NCBI GenBank assembly: GCA_049323895.1
Contig: JBMOKT010000008.1
Location: 62,001-126,000 of the forward strand
Reading direction: 5' to 3'
Source of the DNA: JBMOKT01 sp049323895
Lineage (GTDB): Bacteria; Bacillota; Peptococcia; Peptococcales; BICA1-8
Length of the DNA stretch: 64,000 nucleotides
This document shows positions 1 through 9,138 of this stretch, one piece after another (position 1 is the stretch's first letter; the number at the start of each line of letters is the position of its first letter). The notes beneath the pieces were generated by a model, which ran no database searches, was not told the DNA's origin, and saw only the letters and a list, made by a program, of their open reading frames with translations. Position numbers and translations under genes: made by a program.

Positions 1-1650
1 TTCTTTTATTGCTTCATCATTGGATTTAAAATTAATTAGCTGGCTATAACCTAGAATTGCTGTCAAAGGGTTTTTTACCTCATGGACAATTCCTGCTGCC
101 ATTTGTCCCAATAAGGCTAGCTTTTCTTGCTGTTGTATTATTTCTTGGTCCTGCTTCATTTTTGTTATATCAGATGCTATTGCAATTGCTCCAATAATAT
201 CACTATCAATATCAAGTATGGGACCTGTATGTAATAGAAACTCTTTAACATGACCCGTAGGAGTAATAATTCTCGCTTGGATATTTTCCTTTACTATTTG
301 CCCGGATAATACTTTGTTAGCAAGTCCCCTTTCACTAATTTTAATTAAATCAGCAATTTCATCTATATTCTTACCAACAATATCCTTAGAATTAAGTTCT
401 GAAGCTTCTTCGAATTCTTTATTGCAAATAATAACCTTTTTTGATTTATCGAAGACTAATACGGCATTATTAACAGCATCTAATATTGTCCGTGTTTGTA
501 GTTGCATATTCTCTATTGCCTGAATTTTCTTAGCTTCATCAAATAGATATAAAAATTTACCACTATTAAGTTTGTATGCATCTATAACCAATTTAATCTT
601 TTCTCCAGATGCTTTTGTAAAAATCCGCAGTTGATTCTGTAATATCTGAGGATGTCCATCTTTAAAGCATCTAATCAAAGGAGTTAAAGAGCCTTCACTT
701 GCAAAGATTTTTTTTGTAATTTCTGTATCTTTTAAACCAGCAAAATCCTTAAAATTATAACCTAATAGTTCTTCTGCTTTTCTATTGGCAAAGGTTAATT
801 TATAATCACTATCATATGTTGTAATGGCTAATGGCATTTCATTTAAAATTTCATTTGTATATTTAATGTTTTCCTCCAACTTTTTGTAGGGAAAGGTTAT
901 AACACTAACGATAATTCCTCGAAATAGAAAATAGTAATAAGTAACTCTTAATAAATGCGCTAATATCTGGAAGTAGGCTGAATATACATTATTTAAGATT
1001 AAGCATATATTTGAAATAGCAGCTACTATAAATGCTAAATATATCCAATAATATATTATTAGTTCTTTAGTAAGTATCTTATCTCTTAACCTGTATAAGC
1101 CTATTAAGAATAATCCTATTAAAAACAATTCGAATAGATTGTAGGCACTACCTATTCCATTTTCATTTAATAAAATATTTTGGGAAATACGCAATACTTG
1201 CAGCGAATAAAAAACACATACTATAATAAGTGAAGAACAGAACAAGCCAAACCATTTGTTCAATCGAAATTTTAATGTTCGCGTGGATATTATGAACAAA
1301 ACCATTCCTTCGACTAACCTTAGAACTATGGAATATTCTAACGAAAAATCTTCAAAACCCACAAAGCCATAAAATATGTGGAATATTTCTAAAATTGCAA
1401 CAATAAAGAAGCCAAATCCTAGTAATTTAACTGCTGGTTTATTATTTTCATAGGTATACCATACAATTAGAAATATTATAAAGGATACTAGAAAGGATAA
1501 GAATTCAAAAATCTCGTAAAGAAATATTGAATAATTGTGCCAAAAAGGAGAATGCAAAATTAATTTAGCAACAATTATATTTATAATTAGAGCTATAACT
1601 GCATAAAGATTGATTAACTTTAATTCTTTTTTAATGCCTATTTGCTCCAA
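1..1650 (-). CDS. Membrane PAS sensor histidine kinase (3' end beyond window)
   Basis: The frame is open from a TTG at 1650 to the window edge, so the kinase ATPase domain is cut off. A GAGGTG ribosome binding site precedes the TTG; I saw no better start. About 550 residues are visible. The first ~230 are strongly hydrophobic, with several membrane helices (MASE3-like sensor). Two PAS-like blocks follow (roughly 260-370 and 385-490), then an H-box GIVHEVKNP with the phospho-accepting His near residue 523, in the style of NtrB/KinA kinases. It should autophosphorylate in response to an intracellular or membrane signal. Its response regulator is not in the window, so the pathway is unknown. Confidence 0.8.
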   Translation of the reverse strand, partial: MEQIGIKKELKLINLYAVIALIINIIVAKLILHSPFWHNYSIFLYEIFEFLSFLVSFIIFLIVWYTYENNKPAVKLLGFGFFIVAILEIFHIFYGFVGFEDFSLEYSIVLRLVEGMVLFIISTRTLKFRLNKWFGLFCSSLIIVCVFYSLQVLRISQNILLNENGIGSAYNLFELFLIGLFLIGLYRLRDKILTKELIIYYWIYLAFIVAAISNICLILNNVYSAYFQILAHLLRVTYYYFLFRGIIVSVITFPYKKLEENIKYTNEILNEMPLAITTYDSDYKLTFANRKAEELLGYNFKDFAGLKDTEITKKIFASEGSLTPLIRCFKDGHPQILQNQLRIFTKASGEKIKLVIDAYKLNSGKFLYLFDEAKKIQAIENMQLQTRTILDAVNNAVLVFDKSKKVIICNKEFEEASELNSKDIVGKNIDEIADLIKISERGLANKVLSGQIVKENIQARIITPTGHVKEFLLHTGPILDIDSDIIGAIAIASDITKMKQDQEIIQQQEKLALLGQMAAGIVHEVKNPLTAILGYSQLINFKSNDEAIKE

Positions 1651-2052
1651 ATGGCACACCTCTTAAAAACATAGTAATTGAAATATTTTATCATAATATG
1701 GTAATGGAAGTATTTTATCATAATAGGTATTGAATATCTTGTCGAAATTAGTAATTATGTAAAGAAGAAATTGTTTATCATATAAAAATGTTGCCGTATT
1801 GCGCAACATTTACAAAGTGTAAAGCACCCCCAGAGGTATTCCTCTGGGGGTGGTGTCTTGATGGACTATTTCGTTGTACTACGACATATGAAGTAAATCT
1901 TCTAAAGGTTTCCTAATTCCCTCTTATAAGCTAAAATTATGCCATAGAGTGATGCAGGGCTGTACTCCCCATCAATTTTAATGTGGTTATTAGTTTATCC
2001 TTTTATTGTTAATCTTATTTTAGATTAATGAAATTGAAAGAAATCTACCTTT
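1651..2052. other. Intergenic region with a C-rich perfect hairpin
   Basis: No gene is visible here. The region holds the upstream region of the sensor kinase and a perfect 12-bp stem with a TATT loop at 1825-1852 (CACCCCCAGAGG and its complement). No T-run follows on either strand, so it is not a classical terminator. A related hairpin lies at 5797-5824, and both are preceded by a similar GCAA(C/T)ATTTACA stretch. Confidence 0.6.
1825..1852. repeat. C-rich hairpin, copy 1
   Basis: This is a 12-bp perfect inverted repeat around TATT. It resembles the hairpin at 5797-5824 in sequence and in its upstream flank, so the two may be copies of one small palindromic element. It could still act as a transcription end for the convergent neighbourhood. 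Confidence 0.5.
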
Positions 2053-2982
2053 TTATATAACCTTTAAGAAAATAATCATAATTGGAATTGTGATTATTGA
2101 TAATAAATGGCTAATTAAAGCACATTTAGATGCAAAAACACTGTCACCACCATATTGTTGTGACAGAATTACAACAGTTGTTGCGGCAGGAAGGACTTCA
2201 ACTGCAACACAAACATTAATAATAAGAGGATTAACATTAAAAATTCTTAAAAAAACAAAGGTCATAATAGGAACAATAATTAATCTTACAAAAGAGCCGT
2301 AGTAAACATCCTTATCCGAGAATATATCTTTAAGCCTAACTTTTGCTATTTTCTCTCCTACGATCATCATAGCCAATGGTAGAGTAATACCTCCCAAAAT
2401 GGTTAAAGTTTTATCTATTGTATATGGTAATTTAATAGAGAGTATAAAAATAATTAACCCGATAGCTACCCCCAAAATTGCCGGATTTTTGAGTTTTGTC
2501 AGAAATGGTTTTAGTTTTAATTGTTCTCCCGCTTCTTTTAAAAACATCCCTTGTCCATAAGTCCACATTAATACTTGATTAGGAACTAAAAAAATTGAAG
2601 CATAAAAAACACCAGTTTGCCCATAGATAGCGAAAATAAATGGCAATCCCATAAAAGCCGCATTAGGGAATACAGCAAAGTAATTAAGAACATTTCTCTT
2701 ATTAAAAGCATAATTTTTAAAGGCTAATCTACTTAAAAGAATAACGATGGTATGTATGAATAATGAAAATATAATAACAATTCCGGCATTCTCTAACATA
2801 TCTTTGGAAAATTTAAAAGTAAAGGAAGAAATAATTAAAGCCGGGAGTGCTATATTAATTAATATATCTGATAATCCCTTGCTTAGTTCATAGTTTATTA
2901 TATCCTTCTTTTCTGCATAGAATCCTACTGCCATAAGCATAAATAAAATAACTACTTGATTAATTACTGTAAAATTATCCAT
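2053..2982 (-). CDS. AEC-family transporter (auxin efflux carrier / malate permease type)
   Basis: This 309-residue protein has about ten hydrophobic helices and the two-half layout of the AEC/BART family, which includes YfdV and MleP. The gene starts at ATG 2982 behind AGGTGAGG. Family members move organic acids or related anions across the inner membrane; the substrate cannot be told from the sequence. It stands alone between two non-related genes, with its own upstream gap of about 200 bp. The length is typical of the family and no damage is visible. Confidence 0.85.
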   Translation of the reverse strand: MDNFTVINQVVILFMLMAVGFYAEKKDIINYELSKGLSDILINIALPALIISSFTFKFSKDMLENAGIVIIFSLFIHTIVILLSRLAFKNYAFNKRNVLNYFAVFPNAAFMGLPFIFAIYGQTGVFYASIFLVPNQVLMWTYGQGMFLKEAGEQLKLKPFLTKLKNPAILGVAIGLIIFILSIKLPYTIDKTLTILGGITLPLAMMIVGEKIAKVRLKDIFSDKDVYYGSFVRLIIVPIMTFVFLRIFNVNPLIINVCVAVEVLPAATTVVILSQQYGGDSVFASKCALISHLLSIITIPIMIIFLKVI

Positions 2983-3193
2983 ATGTTTGCCTCACCTTGT
3001 AAATTTCAAAATATTTTGTATCACTCTAAAGCCTATCTAATACTATATCATCTCCAAGCATATTTATGAACAAATGGAACGCTAAAAGGTTTGCACAGAT
3101 AATGGCTTTAATTTGCATGAAAACTCCCGTTCTCAACGTGCCAAATTAATTATTCTTAAATAATTTTACAATACATTTTGCTATATGCACTTT

Positions 3194-4051
3194 TCAACAA
3201 AACTTACCTCGTACTTCTCCAAAAGCAGCACCTCCTATAATCAGCACAGCCCCGACGATCTGTAGGAGGTTCAGGTTTTCCCCCAAAAGTGTTGCCGAGA
3301 AAAGCAGAGCCGAAAGCGGCTCCAAATATCCGCAGATTGCCACAGTTTGTACGGACAGACCCCCGATGGAAGAAAAATAAAAATAACAGCCGATTCCGGT
3401 GTTTACAATACCTAATATTAGTATAGGCATCAGATTTCCCTGCATAATGTTGATTGAAAATCCTTGTTTCAAGCCTAAGAATATCGCAACTGTTATAAAG
3501 CTCGCAATTAACTGCCACATAGAATTTTCAAGTCCTGTTATGCCCACAGCTTTTTTATTAAAAACCACCATAAAGGCATACATAATTGCCGATAATATTC
3601 CGAAAATCAATCCCCACGAAGCACTTCCCTGTGACAAAGCTTGCAAGTTTACACAAAGCATTCCAATTATCACAGCAACAAATCCAAGTAGTTTGGCATT
3701 TGTCATCTTTTCCCTGAATATAAGCAGGGAAAGGGTCATGACAATTATAGGACCGCAATAATAAGCAAGTGTTGCAATGCTGACGCCGATTTGTGCATAT
3801 GCCTCATACAGGAACATCCAGCTTGTACCCATTGCCACCCCTGAAATTAACAAATAAAGAAGGTGTGATTTATTTTCCCAGAACTGCACCTTCTGTTTAG
3901 AAAAAACAAATATCAGGATCAGAAACAAGCTTCCTATCAATGTTCTTGTAAATACAATCTCGTAGCTGCTTAATGAAATATGGCTTGCAACGATTCCGTT
4001 TGATCCGAACAAGAGCAGTGCAGCTATATATTTGAAATATGTTTTTGCCAT
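3194..4051 (-). CDS. EamA/DMT-superfamily transporter
   Basis: This 285-residue protein has ten predicted membrane segments arranged as two EamA repeats, the usual length for the RhaT/YdcZ-type drug/metabolite exporters. The gene starts at ATG 4051 with a GGTGAT ribosome binding site. It is divergent from a LysR regulator at 4230 across a 178-bp gap. This arrangement normally means that the LysR protein controls the transporter gene. The exported compound is unknown. Confidence 0.88.
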   Translation of the reverse strand: MAKTYFKYIAALLLFGSNGIVASHISLSSYEIVFTRTLIGSLFLILIFVFSKQKVQFWENKSHLLYLLISGVAMGTSWMFLYEAYAQIGVSIATLAYYCGPIIVMTLSLLIFREKMTNAKLLGFVAVIIGMLCVNLQALSQGSASWGLIFGILSAIMYAFMVVFNKKAVGITGLENSMWQLIASFITVAIFLGLKQGFSINIMQGNLMPILILGIVNTGIGCYFYFSSIGGLSVQTVAICGYLEPLSALLFSATLLGENLNLLQIVGAVLIIGGAAFGEVRGKFC

Positions 4052-4229
4052 TTTATCACCATTCAGTTAATTAATTTTGAATTTGAATCACAGTCAAAAA
4101 ACATCTTTATGTGCCTTTCCTGCCAAACTTGAATTTTTAATAGTAATAATATATCATGTTCCCGTGCATTACAAAATCAAATGTTTTTCATGTTTTATAT
4201 GATAAAATCGGATGCAAAGGAGAAGAAAA

Positions 4230-5099
4230 ATGAATATACAAAAATATTTGGCATTTGTTAAAGCAGTAGAATATGGTAGTTTTACAAAAGCTGCCGAAGC
4301 ATTGAACTATACACAGTCTGGCATCAGCCGAATGATTATCGATTTAGAGACAGAATGGGGTGTTTCCCTTCTTGAAAGAGGACGTGCCGGTGTCAGTTTA
4401 ACCTCGGATGGTTTTAAGTTGCTACCTCAGTTAAAGCGAATCTGCAATGAGCATGAAATCTTAATGATGCAGATCGAAGACTTACACGATATGCAGTCTG
4501 GGTTGATTCGCATTGGAACATTTTCTAGCGTGGCAACCCATTGGCTCCCTAATATGATTAAGATTTTTCAGAAAGGCTACCCAAAAATTGATTTTGAACT
4601 TCTGCTTGGTGATTATACAGAAATCGAAAGCTGGATTTTAGAAGGACGTGTTGATTTCGGTTTTTTGCGGCTACCGACAAAAGCAGAACTCGAAACTATC
4701 TTTTTAGAGCAAGACCGTTTGCTGGTAGTGATTCCGCAAGATCATCCGCTTACTAATTGCGATAAGTTTCCAATCAATGAATTAGTGAACAGTCCTTTTA
4801 TGCTATTGGAAAAGGGTGCCAAAGCAGAAATCTCTGAAATTTTTGAGAAGCACCATATTTCACCGCAAATTCATTTTACAACATGGGATGACTATGCCAT
4901 TATGTCCATGGTGGAAAACGGGCTTGGAATCAGTATATTACCAGAACTGATTTTACAGCGTATTCCTTACCAAATTATAACAAAAGAGCTTGAAGATCCT
5001 GCTTTTAGATCTATCGGTATTGCTATGAGAGAGCAAAAATCACTTTCTCTTGCGTCCAAGCGATTTTTAGAATATTTACCATATAGAAAGAGGGAGTGA
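4230..5099 (+). CDS. LysR-family transcriptional regulator
   Basis: The 289-residue protein has an N-terminal winged helix-turn-helix (FVKAVEYGSFTKAAEALNYT region, residues about 8-27) and a periplasmic-binding-protein-like effector domain from about residue 90. I chose ATG 4230 because AAAGGAGAAG lies directly before it; an ATG 18 bp further upstream would contain that ribosome binding site. It is divergent from the EamA transporter at 3194-4051, which is its most likely target. A strong hairpin follows the gene. Confidence 0.9.
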   Translation: MNIQKYLAFVKAVEYGSFTKAAEALNYTQSGISRMIIDLETEWGVSLLERGRAGVSLTSDGFKLLPQLKRICNEHEILMMQIEDLHDMQSGLIRIGTFSSVATHWLPNMIKIFQKGYPKIDFELLLGDYTEIESWILEGRVDFGFLRLPTKAELETIFLEQDRLLVVIPQDHPLTNCDKFPINELVNSPFMLLEKGAKAEISEIFEKHHISPQIHFTTWDDYAIMSMVENGLGISILPELILQRIPYQIITKELEDPAFRSIGIAMREQKSLSLASKRFLEYLPYRKRE

Positions 5100-5107
5100 A
5101 ATAGTGA

Positions 5108-5145
5108 AAGCCCAAGTTTACTTATCCGTAAGCAAACTTAGGCTT
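5108..5145 (+). terminator. Hairpin downstream of the lysR-type gene
   Basis: AAGCCCAAGTTTACTTA pairs with its near-perfect complement (TAAGCAAACTTAGGCTT) around a TCCG loop, followed by a short CTTT. It begins 8 bases after the regulator stop codon, consistent with a terminator. Confidence 0.65.
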
Positions 5146-5241
5146 CTTTAAGGCGTAACATAGTTGTACAGCGTAATAATGAATATTTATTTTCTTATTA
5201 ATCAACAATATAATCATCATTAGTATAAAGCTGGTGAATGT

Positions 5242-5748
5242 ATGAAATACACTATGCAATCTAATAGTAAACATAAAAAAAAGTTCAAAACATGGACTTG
5301 TGGATTTTTGGCAGGATTAATTGCTACAACTATATTAACTGCTATCTCTCTAACACTTTACTTTTCTGGGGTAATACCGATAAGTATAACGGAATACGGA
5401 GCAAGATTTATTTTACATGTACCAGATAAACCCATGCACATTGGCAGATGGATAGTTGGATTTATTACAAATTATAGTTTGGGTGGACTATTCGGAATAC
5501 TATCGGCATATCTATACAAAATAACAGGTCCAGAGGAGAAACTTATAAAATTAAGTGGAGTTGCATTTTGCATGTGGTTCTTTCAGTTAGCAATTGTACC
5601 TGCTTTAGACCCAACCATGGATAAATTCGGGACTTATGATACAGCCATTGCTTATTATTTGATATACCATGTTTGGTCAATTATTGCGACCTCTTTTATT
5701 ATAAGATACTTACAATTTCCCGATAATGATAATGCAATGACAAAATAA
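5242..5748 (+). CDS. Small multi-pass membrane protein of unknown function
   Basis: This 168-residue protein has a short basic N-terminus and about four hydrophobic helices (residues about 20-42, 68-88, 100-120 and 138-158). I do not recognise the family. The start at ATG 5242 has a GGTGA ribosome binding site. It stands alone between the LysR gene and a C-rich hairpin, so context gives no clue to its role beyond a place in the cytoplasmic membrane. Confidence 0.65.
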   Translation: MKYTMQSNSKHKKKFKTWTCGFLAGLIATTILTAISLTLYFSGVIPISITEYGARFILHVPDKPMHIGRWIVGFITNYSLGGLFGILSAYLYKITGPEEKLIKLSGVAFCMWFFQLAIVPALDPTMDKFGTYDTAIAYYLIYHVWSIIATSFIIRYLQFPDNDNAMTK

Positions 5749-5796
5749 ATAATACTACTCTCCTTATATCGCAATATTTACAGGATATGCAACATA

Positions 5797-5824
5797 AACC
5801 CCCCAGGGTTTCCTCTGGGGGGTT
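5797..5824. repeat. C-rich hairpin, copy 2
   Basis: An inverted repeat with AACCCCCCAG and its complement CTGGGGGGTT lies around a short loop, about 50 bases after the membrane-protein gene. GAAGCTTTT follows, so it may terminate the plus-strand transcript. Its flank resembles the hairpin at 1825. Confidence 0.5.
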
Positions 5825-5937
5825 GAAGCTTTTAAAAAGTATATGTGAGCGTGTTAAATTAATTTTACTATTTGTTTTTATTCAGTTTATTTTTATTTTT
5901 GTGCCGGATATGCTCTAGTCACTGGGCACGGGACTGA

Positions 5938-7020
5938 TCACTGGACAGGTGTATAAACCTGCAGCTCCTTATCCCCCAACTTCCCATCATCAATCTTTTC
6001 CTTTTCCGTTTCCGGAATACTAATAGTATTTGGATCTCCATCGCTGATATATCTTTTATCGGGGTTGGTCTCAAAATAATTTAACCATTTATCAAATTCT
6101 TCCTGAAAAACTTGTATCCTGGGGAGCCTAGTAAAATCATACCCTTTAACCACCGGCGATTTTATTGGTCCGGAGCCAACAAGGAGTATTGCCTTGTTAT
6201 GGTATTTGACCCCTTGGTACTCCCCTTCTACTGCCCAATTCACATCCTTAGGACTAATCCCATGGGGCAGGGCCAATGTATCTAATTCGTAGCCAGGAAC
6301 CACTTCCTGAACCATTTTTGCCATTTTACCCAGTTCCTCTTCGACCTTTTCCTTGGGTAAGGTACTAAGCTTGGGGTGATTTACGGTATGATTACCTAAA
6401 TCCATACCCATTTCTACCACAGCCCGCATTTTATCCTGCCAGGAATCCTTCTGTTTAAAAGGGGTGTAGTAGTTGATATAAAAGGTGGCTTCCAAACCAA
6501 AATCAGGGTGTTCCTCGGCAAAGTCCTTTAAAATACCTACGGCACTATTAGGGTCAATAATTCTTTTGCCATCCTGTTCAAGGTAACGGAAATGACCCTC
6601 TGTCCCGTCATCAAAAGTTAAAACAACAGGTGTAAAACCTGCCTCGATGTTAATATTGTTAGTTACTACATCACGCAAACTTACTAAACGGTAACCCTTG
6701 GCATAAAGGGTTTCCAAATCCTTACGGAAATTAGTATATGTACGAGCCCATCTGTCTTCCTTTTCACCTATAACATGCCACTCTAAAATCATAATTTGCC
6801 CTGCTTCATTTGCTTTAACCTGGACGGGGTCAATTTTCTCCTCTTTTGGTTCCTGGATTTCAGGTGAGATAACCGGTTCCGGAGTTGATTGACTAGTGTC
6901 TTCAGATTTACCAGAATCAAGGGGAGGGTTTTTAGAAACCTCTGTTCCACAGCCGCTAATAAAAAGTGCAAAAATTAAGAAGAATACTGCAGCAACCTTT
7001 ATGATTTTTCCTAGATACAA
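5938..7020 (-). CDS. Polysaccharide deacetylase lipoprotein
   Basis: The 360-residue protein starts at TTG 7020 behind AGGAGGAG. It opens with a lipoprotein signal peptide ending in the lipobox FISGC (Cys near residue 24), followed by a Ser/Pro/Glu-rich linker. The NodB homology domain covers about residues 75-320, with the metal-binding and catalytic motifs LTFDDG and GNHTVNHP (H-x3-H). Such enzymes remove N-acetyl groups from peptidoglycan or exopolysaccharide outside the membrane. It is monocistronic, and the next gene upstream is a cytoplasmic ComK-like protein. Confidence 0.88.
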   Translation of the reverse strand: MYLGKIIKVAAVFFLIFALFISGCGTEVSKNPPLDSGKSEDTSQSTPEPVISPEIQEPKEEKIDPVQVKANEAGQIMILEWHVIGEKEDRWARTYTNFRKDLETLYAKGYRLVSLRDVVTNNINIEAGFTPVVLTFDDGTEGHFRYLEQDGKRIIDPNSAVGILKDFAEEHPDFGLEATFYINYYTPFKQKDSWQDKMRAVVEMGMDLGNHTVNHPKLSTLPKEKVEEELGKMAKMVQEVVPGYELDTLALPHGISPKDVNWAVEGEYQGVKYHNKAILLVGSGPIKSPVVKGYDFTRLPRIQVFQEEFDKWLNYFETNPDKRYISDGDPNTISIPETEKEKIDDGKLGDKELQVYTPVQ

Positions 7021-7135
7021 TTATTTCTCCTCCTAGCTCGATGGCTTTATGGTTCAATAATATTCTACACTCCCGGGGACAAGTGTTCCAGAATTATTTC
7101 ACTGCTAAATTTTCCCTCAGTTTTTCATGAACCAG

Positions 7136-7696
7136 TCAATTATTCACCCGTTCTTTACTTAGGGTACTTAACACAGCCGCTAAAACCCTATACATTTCGT
7201 CTCTCTCCCTAATGGTATCCCATTGGTTGTTGATTTGGCATTCCCTGTAGATTATTTCCCCATGGGCAACAGCCAGATTAACACTAGTCACATTCTGCAG
7301 GCAGCTTAATATACTTCCGTCGGTAAATAACAAGCTGCAGCCTGAAACTTCATTTGCATAAGCCTTTTTGAGTTTGTTCCTAATAATGTAAGCCCTGGCC
7401 CCTTCATCCTTGGCATATGGCTCCCTTACCTTAAGGGGGATTAATATTAAATCTGGATGAAGCGGCAAGGGTGAGGATGCTTTACGACCAACCAGAACTC
7501 CATACTTCTTCTTCAATTGGGATAAATCAACGGCAAAAACCTTGGCGAGGTTTTTCAGGACAGTATTGGTTTTGTTTGGTATTATAACTTTCTCCCCGCC
7601 ATTTAACCAAATCTCGGTAAAATTACCCCCCTGTTGGTCATAAACAGGGACTAAGCAGTTTATATTTCTCCATTCCTCTTCATAATTAAAAGACAT
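7136..7696 (-). CDS. Distant ComK-like protein
   Basis: This 186-residue protein has no obvious membrane or signal segment. The layout YGxxxGRKxSxPLPLHPDLILIPL (about residues 65-88) and a C-terminal FTDGSILSCLQNVTSVNLA (about 125-143) follow the pattern of the competence regulator ComK, where a GR-K-PIPISP-FFPT block is followed by an F-x-x-G segment. ComK activates DNA-uptake genes in Bacillus. This is a pattern match by eye at low identity, so competence regulation is only a suggestion. The start at ATG 7696 has a perfect AGGAGG. Confidence 0.5.
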   Translation of the reverse strand: MSFNYEEEWRNINCLVPVYDQQGGNFTEIWLNGGEKVIIPNKTNTVLKNLAKVFAVDLSQLKKKYGVLVGRKASSPLPLHPDLILIPLKVREPYAKDEGARAYIIRNKLKKAYANEVSGCSLLFTDGSILSCLQNVTSVNLAVAHGEIIYRECQINNQWDTIRERDEMYRVLAAVLSTLSKERVNN

Positions 7697-7793
7697 TTTT
7701 AACCTCCTCTCGGATATGGAATATCTTTAAACCTTGGCGAAGGCTAATATAGTGTAATTTTAACCGAACGTATGTTTGGTTGTCAACCTGACT

Positions 7794-8243
7794 TTAACCC
7801 GAGTTTAGATATTTATTTAAAACTTCACGTGGGAAGAATCTGCCTGGACACTGGGTATTGCTGCCTGGAATTTCTTTGTGTGTTTCAATTTTTTCCACAG
7901 GAATGTTATAAACCCTTTGCAGCTTTTTAATTAAATTCACCAAACCCTTTAACTGCTCCGGTCCAACGCTGTCATACTCAAAATTTCCTATCAAACAAAT
8001 CCCTATTGCCGTAAAATTCCTATTGCCGGCCCGGGTATGAGCTCCAATTTTATCTAGGGGTCTCCCTACCTCCACTTTCCCATCGGGAAGTACTACATAG
8101 TGGTAGCCAATATCACTCCAGCCTCGTTCATTAACATGCCACCCCCTGATCATTTCCCCATCTACACTTACCCATTTTTCACCCCGCCAAAAACCTCGAG
8201 GGCTGGCGGAATGATGGATTACTATTTCCCGCCATTTAACCAT
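7794..8243 (-). CDS. N-acetylmuramoyl-L-alanine amidase (Amidase_2/PGRP fold)
   Basis: The 149-residue protein is a bare amidase domain with the zinc ligands of the family: an N-terminal IVIHHSA, a central GIGYHYV-like segment (DIGYHYVVLPDG), and C-terminal THKEIPGSNTQCPG. It cleaves the bond between MurNAc and L-Ala. No signal peptide is visible, which resembles phage endolysins. Its start overlaps the stop of the YvrJ-type gene by 8 bases, so the two are translationally linked. It closes a run of small minus-strand genes reaching back to 9363. Confidence 0.9.
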   Translation of the reverse strand: MVKWREIVIHHSASPRGFWRGEKWVSVDGEMIRGWHVNERGWSDIGYHYVVLPDGKVEVGRPLDKIGAHTRAGNRNFTAIGICLIGNFEYDSVGPEQLKGLVNLIKKLQRVYNIPVEKIETHKEIPGSNTQCPGRFFPREVLNKYLNSG

Positions 8244-8397
8244 TCATTCTTACCTCCTTGAGTGCTTCGATTACCTTGGCCAGTTCAATTATTGACATGG
8301 AAAGGCTCTCCAATTTCCCTTCTATCCGAACCAGCAAATAGATGCTTATTACCATAGGAAAACCATAGTTGCCAATCTGCTGCAATAAAGTTTCCAA
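8236..8397 (-). CDS. YvrJ-family small membrane protein
   Basis: This is about 53 residues from a TTG at 8397 that sits behind GGAGGTGATTAAA; upstream in-frame codons would include the ribosome binding site. The segment IGNYGFPMVISIYLLVR is one membrane helix and matches the YvrJ family, followed by a short amphipathic tail. The function is unknown; the size and single helix recall small holin-like proteins. It overlaps the amidase start. Confidence 0.75.
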   Translation of the reverse strand: METLLQQIGNYGFPMVISIYLLVRIEGKLESLSMSIIELAKVIEALKEVRMNG

Positions 8398-8398
8398 T

Positions 8399-8617
8399 TT
8401 AATCACCTCCAGACAAATCAAATTCTTTTATAACCTGTTCTTCGCCGGAGATAATTTCCTGGATTATTTGCAGGCAGGAATTGCACAAAAGCAAGTCTCC
8501 TACCACCTGCTTTCTATGCCAAATTACCATTCTTTTTTCAACTATCTCCAGACGATCACACAAGTTGCATTTATATTTCTTGGCAGCCTGATAAGGCTGG
8601 ATATCGATTTTGTTCAT
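8399..8617 (-). CDS. Small zinc-ribbon-like protein
   Basis: This 72-residue protein has two CxxC pairs (CNLC near residue 17 and CNSC near 45) that could hold one zinc ion. It starts at ATG 8617 behind AAAGGAGGG and ends just before the YvrJ-type start, so the two are cotranscribed. I do not recognise the family. Confidence 0.6.
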   Translation of the reverse strand: MNKIDIQPYQAAKKYKCNLCDRLEIVEKRMVIWHRKQVVGDLLLCNSCLQIIQEIISGEEQVIKEFDLSGGD

Positions 8618-8636
8618 GTAAACCCTCCTTTTATTA

Positions 8637-8678
8637 GTAGTGGCTAGTTGTTAGTGGCTAGTGGCTAGTGGCTAGTAA
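8637..8678. repeat. Heptamer repeat tract (GGCTAGT)n
   Basis: Tandem copies of a seven-base unit (GGCTAGT, complement ACTAGCC), with one GTTAGTG variant, lie in the gap upstream of the zinc-ribbon gene. Other tracts of the same unit are at 15168, 16201, 59171 and 59447. Confidence 0.85.
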
Positions 8679-8876
8679 GGATTAGTTACTGATGTCTAGT
8701 GCCAGGTGACTGGTATATGTATGGAAGTATGAGAGTGGGAAAGTTTAATAGTTTGATATGTAGGGGGAGGTTTCCATGCCGCCCCCCCACAAATAAAACT
8801 TCCTTCTATCTTTTTCTGTAGCTACCGTAGTCACTGTAGATACTGTAGCTACTGATTCAGATGCCTTTCAACTACC
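8679..8876. other. Repeat-rich gap inside the small-gene cassette
   Basis: No gene is visible. It holds a G/C-rich hairpin near 8762-8791 (GGGGGAGG against CCGCCCCC) and a run of near-repeats built on CTGTAGCTAC at about 8818-8852. The gap separates the DUF2922 gene from the zinc-ribbon gene and may hold a terminator or a promoter. Confidence 0.5.
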
Positions 8877-9101
8877 TTACACACTAACCAATTCAGTGAC
8901 CTGACGGTTAATCAACCTTGCTCCCACAATTCCTACCAAATCTCCGCCTGTTGAATCAATAACATTGGCGGCGATTATACTATTCATTGCGGCTTCCACC
9001 TCTGTTGAGGTAAGCTCAGCCCTGGGGTCAAGAATACTAAGGGTGACCCTGCCGTTGGCGGCATTGCTGAAAATCATCTGCAGAGTTTTAGTCTCATCCA
9101 T
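8877..9101 (-). CDS. DUF2922 family protein
   Basis: This 74-residue protein has the DUF2922 pattern: KTLQMIFSNAANGRVTLSI, then a SILDPRAELTSTEVEAAM block and a GxxLVGIVGARLI tail. The function is not known. It follows a DUF1659 gene by 37 bases. The pair, together with YvrJ, is a common Firmicute gene set. Confidence 0.82.
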   Translation of the reverse strand: MDETKTLQMIFSNAANGRVTLSILDPRAELTSTEVEAAMNSIIAANVIDSTGGDLVGIVGARLINRQVTELVSV

Positions 9102-9138
9102 TTATTTCACCTCCCTACTAAAAATAATTTTGCATTTC

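Noticed and set aside
314..523. Plus-strand 69-residue frame at the window start
   Set aside because: It lies antisense to the well-supported PAS sensor kinase.
3204..3518. Minus-strand 104-residue frame and similar frames inside the EamA gene
   Set aside because: They are shadows of the transporter gene in another frame.
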